Shown here piece by piece: positions 63,961-64,000 of a stretch of 64,000 nucleotides of DNA. The notes beneath the pieces were generated by a model. It searched no databases, was not told the DNA's origin, and was given only the letters and a program-made list of their open reading frames with translations. The position numbers and the translations under genes are program-made. Source of the DNA: Gossypium raimondii. Lineage: Eukaryota; Streptophyta; Magnoliopsida; Malvales; Malvaceae. Within the stretch, counting starts at the first letter, position 1. Each line of letters opens with the position of its first letter. The DNA lies in assembly GCF_025698545.1 (NCBI RefSeq), contig NC_068571.1, positions 33,823,733-33,887,732 of the forward strand, given 5' to 3'.

Positions 63961-64000
63961 TAAAGTTATCTTTAGTACTTTTAAACTAATAATTCATCCA

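Overview
This is nuclear DNA from a flowering plant. The genes have GT-AG introns, the spacers are long and AT-rich, and Copia, LINE, MULE and hAT-type debris is dense. There is also a plastid insert and a decayed plant-mobile-domain gene. The repeat families and the plant-mobile-domain sequence look like those of cotton (Gossypium, Malvaceae). That is recognition from memory, not a database result.

Layout. (1) 1-4249: last six exons of a BRWD/PHIP-type WD40-bromodomain protein, with a MULE-type MITE in the last intron. (2) 4250-12810: repeat territory with a SINE-like scrap, a deleted minus-strand Copia element (5864-8224), a short MITE, a 32-bp tandem repeat, a dead minus-strand plant-mobile-domain gene and a second MITE with a 9-bp target duplication. 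(3) 13069-17138: a 2.03-kb direct tandem duplication, each unit carrying a two-exon DIM1-type 18S rRNA dimethyladenosine transferase gene. Unit A is frameshifted, unit B is open. (4) 17692-18192: LINE RNase H scrap. (5) 18572-26767: complete 21-exon MSH6. (6) 26768-31706: repeat relics, then a plastid-to-nucleus transfer holding petD exon 2, intron domain V and a piece of rpoA. (7) 32317-38258: two DUF4228/PADRE genes separated by a 124-bp duplication and a degenerate ~38-bp tandem array. (8) 38465-41970: a diverged local duplication whose first copy was hit by a 1.08-kb long-TIR MULE and a hAT-like element, while the second keeps empty sites. (9) 42000-51340: repeats, including a 2.65-kb solo LTR with a 5-bp target duplication inside the second unit of an older tandem duplication. 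(10) 52534-56305: complete five-exon GH3 beta-xylosidase/alpha-L-arabinofuranosidase (BXL1 type). (11) 56306-64000: MITE, Copia gag and LINE fragments, ending in a Copia LTR plus gag that runs off the window.

The intact genes are unrelated housekeeping or stress genes: ribosome biogenesis, mismatch repair, cell-wall remodelling and stress-associated PADRE proteins. They do not form a pathway. I see no convincing new biological system. The most informative observations are the DIM1 duplication, whose units differ only in homopolymer lengths, the MULE with a tRNA-like promoter in its core, and the nested duplications that preserve empty insertion sites.
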